Of a stretch of 64,000 nt of DNA, positions 62,817 through 64,000 are shown one piece after another. Within the stretch, counting starts at the first letter, position 1, and every line of letters begins with the position of its first letter. Both the position numbers and the translations under genes were made by a program. Location: assembly GCF_002895435.1 (NCBI RefSeq), contig NZ_POYJ01000009.1, positions 1-64,000 on the forward strand, given 5' to 3'. The notes beneath the pieces were generated by a model. The model worked only from the letters and a program-made list of their open reading frames with translations, searched no databases and was not told the origin of the DNA. The stretch is from Aquimarina sediminis (lineage in GTDB: Bacteria; Bacteroidota; Bacteroidia; Flavobacteriales; Flavobacteriaceae).

Positions 62817-64000
62817 TCATTTTATAACTAAAATCGAATCTAATTGCGGTTTTACCATATCTAATCTAGCTTCCATTGATCTAATAGCTACTGTTGATAA
62901 ATATCTCCCTAATGGCAAGACAGGCTTAATCATTATAGTTTCTTCAGAATTTTTAGACAGTGATCTTGATGAAGACAGTGGTATTATTGTTGGTTTTAGT
63001 TTAACAATATAAGCGGTTCCCAGTTTTTTAATCATTTCTTGAGTGTGACCATATCTAACATTTTGTAAAGTTGTTAAAGGAGCTTCTAGTTGCGTTTGTG
63101 TTTTTACTATTTTACGTTCTTCATCATTGGCTATAATCAAATGTTTAATTTTAATCTTGCTTTGTAATTCAGGAAAAGAATCTTGTACTACCTTATTCAA
63201 AACCTCTTCAATTCCTTTTGAAACCCTACCTCCAATATTATCGTAATATCCTGCATCTGCATACTGATCAGAGTATAATTCACCTGATTTGGTAATTCTC
63301 CTTACTTCTCCAACAGGCGTTATATAGGGAAAACTAGCATTTATTCTCATTGCTGTAGACAATCCGATTGAATTACCTGGATAACTGCTTTGTAGGTTTT
63401 CGATAAAATCCTCCATACCAATTAAAGGTTTTAAATGAGTGTATTTAACCGGACTTATAATATTATAATTACCTGTTTGAGTGTGTGTGGTATTGATCAA
63501 CAAAAGAGGAGGTAAGTTATTACTTATAATCTTTTTATCTTTATTAAAAGTATTTTGATAAAAAGACAAAAATTCTTTTTGTAAAATCTCATCATTAGAT
63601 TTTTTGAAAAAGTTTTTTTTGAATGCATTACTCCATTGCTCTTCTAATAACTGCCCTCTATTCTTAAAACTAAACAAACCAGTTACTTCTTTAAACAAAT
63701 CTCTCCCTAATAATGAGAGTAGAGATGTCGATAGGTAATTTTGCCTATAAACAGAACTAGCTTTATATTTTGTAGATAATTTGGTATGATTAGGTATCGT
63801 TTTAAAGTTAGCTTGTTTTTTGTGTAGTGTTGCATATCGAGCTTCTGCAAAAAACATGGCATTACCAACACTACCTCCCGAGGCTCCGGATAATGATAAC
63901 AAATTTTCTTCAAAATACTTCCCGTCAGACATTTCATACAAATAACTATGTACCAAAAATGACCAAAGCCCAGCTCTTGACCCTCCTCCTTCTGATGAAA
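62817..64000 (-). CDS. Patatin-like phospholipase, N-terminus cut by the window edge
   Basis: At least 394 residues, open through the right edge. The frame carries the oxyanion motif GGGSRAG near 63970-63985 (upstream of any ATG), the nucleophile elbow SGASGGSVG, and DAGYYDNIGG with the catalytic Asp, a Ser-Asp dyad. Further hydrophilic insertions follow. Apparent starts inside the window are internal. Lipid acyl hydrolase by family; location unknown. Confidence 0.82.
   Translation of the reverse strand, partial: SSEGGGSRAGLWSFLVHSYLYEMSDGKYFEENLLSLSGASGGSVGNAMFFAEARYATLHKKQANFKTIPNHTKLSTKYKASSVYRQNYLSTSLLSLLGRDLFKEVTGLFSFKNRGQLLEEQWSNAFKKNFFKKSNDEILQKEFLSFYQNTFNKDKKIISNNLPPLLLINTTHTQTGNYNIISPVKYTHLKPLIGMEDFIENLQSSYPGNSIGLSTAMRINASFPYITPVGEVRRITKSGELYSDQYADAGYYDNIGGRVSKGIEEVLNKVVQDSFPELQSKIKIKHLIIANDEERKIVKTQTQLEAPLTTLQNVRYGHTQEMIKKLGTAYIVKLKPTIIPLSSSRSLSKNSEETIMIKPVLPLGRYLSTVAIRSMEARLDMVKPQLDSILVIK

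Overview
This window is AT-rich and reads as a chromosomal segment of a marine-type member of the Flavobacteriaceae (Bacteroidota); an Aquimarina-like genus is my guess. The evidence is N-acylated arginine biosynthesis with an ArgF'-type transcarbamylase, TonB receptors with carboxypeptidase-like N-domains, DHDLQEP-type histidine kinases with receiver-only partners, A-rich start regions without Shine-Dalgarno sites, several TAnnTTTG minus-7 boxes, and REP-like repeats of the 'ttcgacaggctcag' kind. Most genes lie on the minus strand. I found no rRNA, tRNA, CRISPR array or complete insertion sequence.

Layout. 1-242: 5' end of an outer-membrane protein gene that leaves the left edge. 601-6102: signalling cluster of two receivers, a TonB-dependent receptor, and a histidine kinase with a YfiR-like sensor. 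6391-9812: FemAB/GNAT-like protein, YdjM-like membrane protein, DUF1761 protein, LysE exporter. 10140-13664: biotin-dependent acyl-CoA (propionyl-CoA type) carboxylase. 13755-15585: second kinase/receiver pair. 15905-16026: 21-bp minisatellite, followed by a tiny transcription unit (28-aa peptide plus terminator). 17121-18002: PfkB sugar kinase. 18641-29607: an eleven-gene arginine plus proline operon, preceded by a leader with an Arg-codon-rich small ORF. 30284-32457: three tandem outer-membrane barrel paralogues. 32723-39851: ilvDBNCA operon, preceded at 40227-40546 by two tandem classical attenuators, each with an Ile/Val-rich leader peptide and a terminator. 40660-50790: repeat-rich accessory island with a GIY-YIG nuclease, a 7TM/kinase/NarL-type signalling set, two hypothetical proteins, a second 21-bp minisatellite, a 152-bp triple tandem repeat and a TPR-CHAT protein. 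50796-54333: 5-oxoprolinase PxpABC with an Nramp-like transporter that lacks the metal-binding motifs. 54338-61663: DUF2891 lipoprotein, YifB/ComM ATPase, aspartate kinase, a divergent ACT-domain regulator, and an M13 peptidase. 61863-62770: RES/Xre toxin-antitoxin pair. 62817-64000: patatin-like phospholipase cut by the right edge.

How it works together. The core is amino-acid metabolism: glutamate to arginine (through N-acyl intermediates) and to proline from one operon, Ile/Val from another, aspartate kinase opening the Lys/Thr/Met branch, and 5-oxoproline salvage back to glutamate. Control appears to be largely by ribosome-stalling attenuation. The ilv case shows complete 1:2, 2:3 and 3:4 pairings, twice. 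The arg case has a suggestive leader peptide but a less clear switch. The 40.7-50.8 kb island is the main accessory region, shaped by repeat duplication and insertion.
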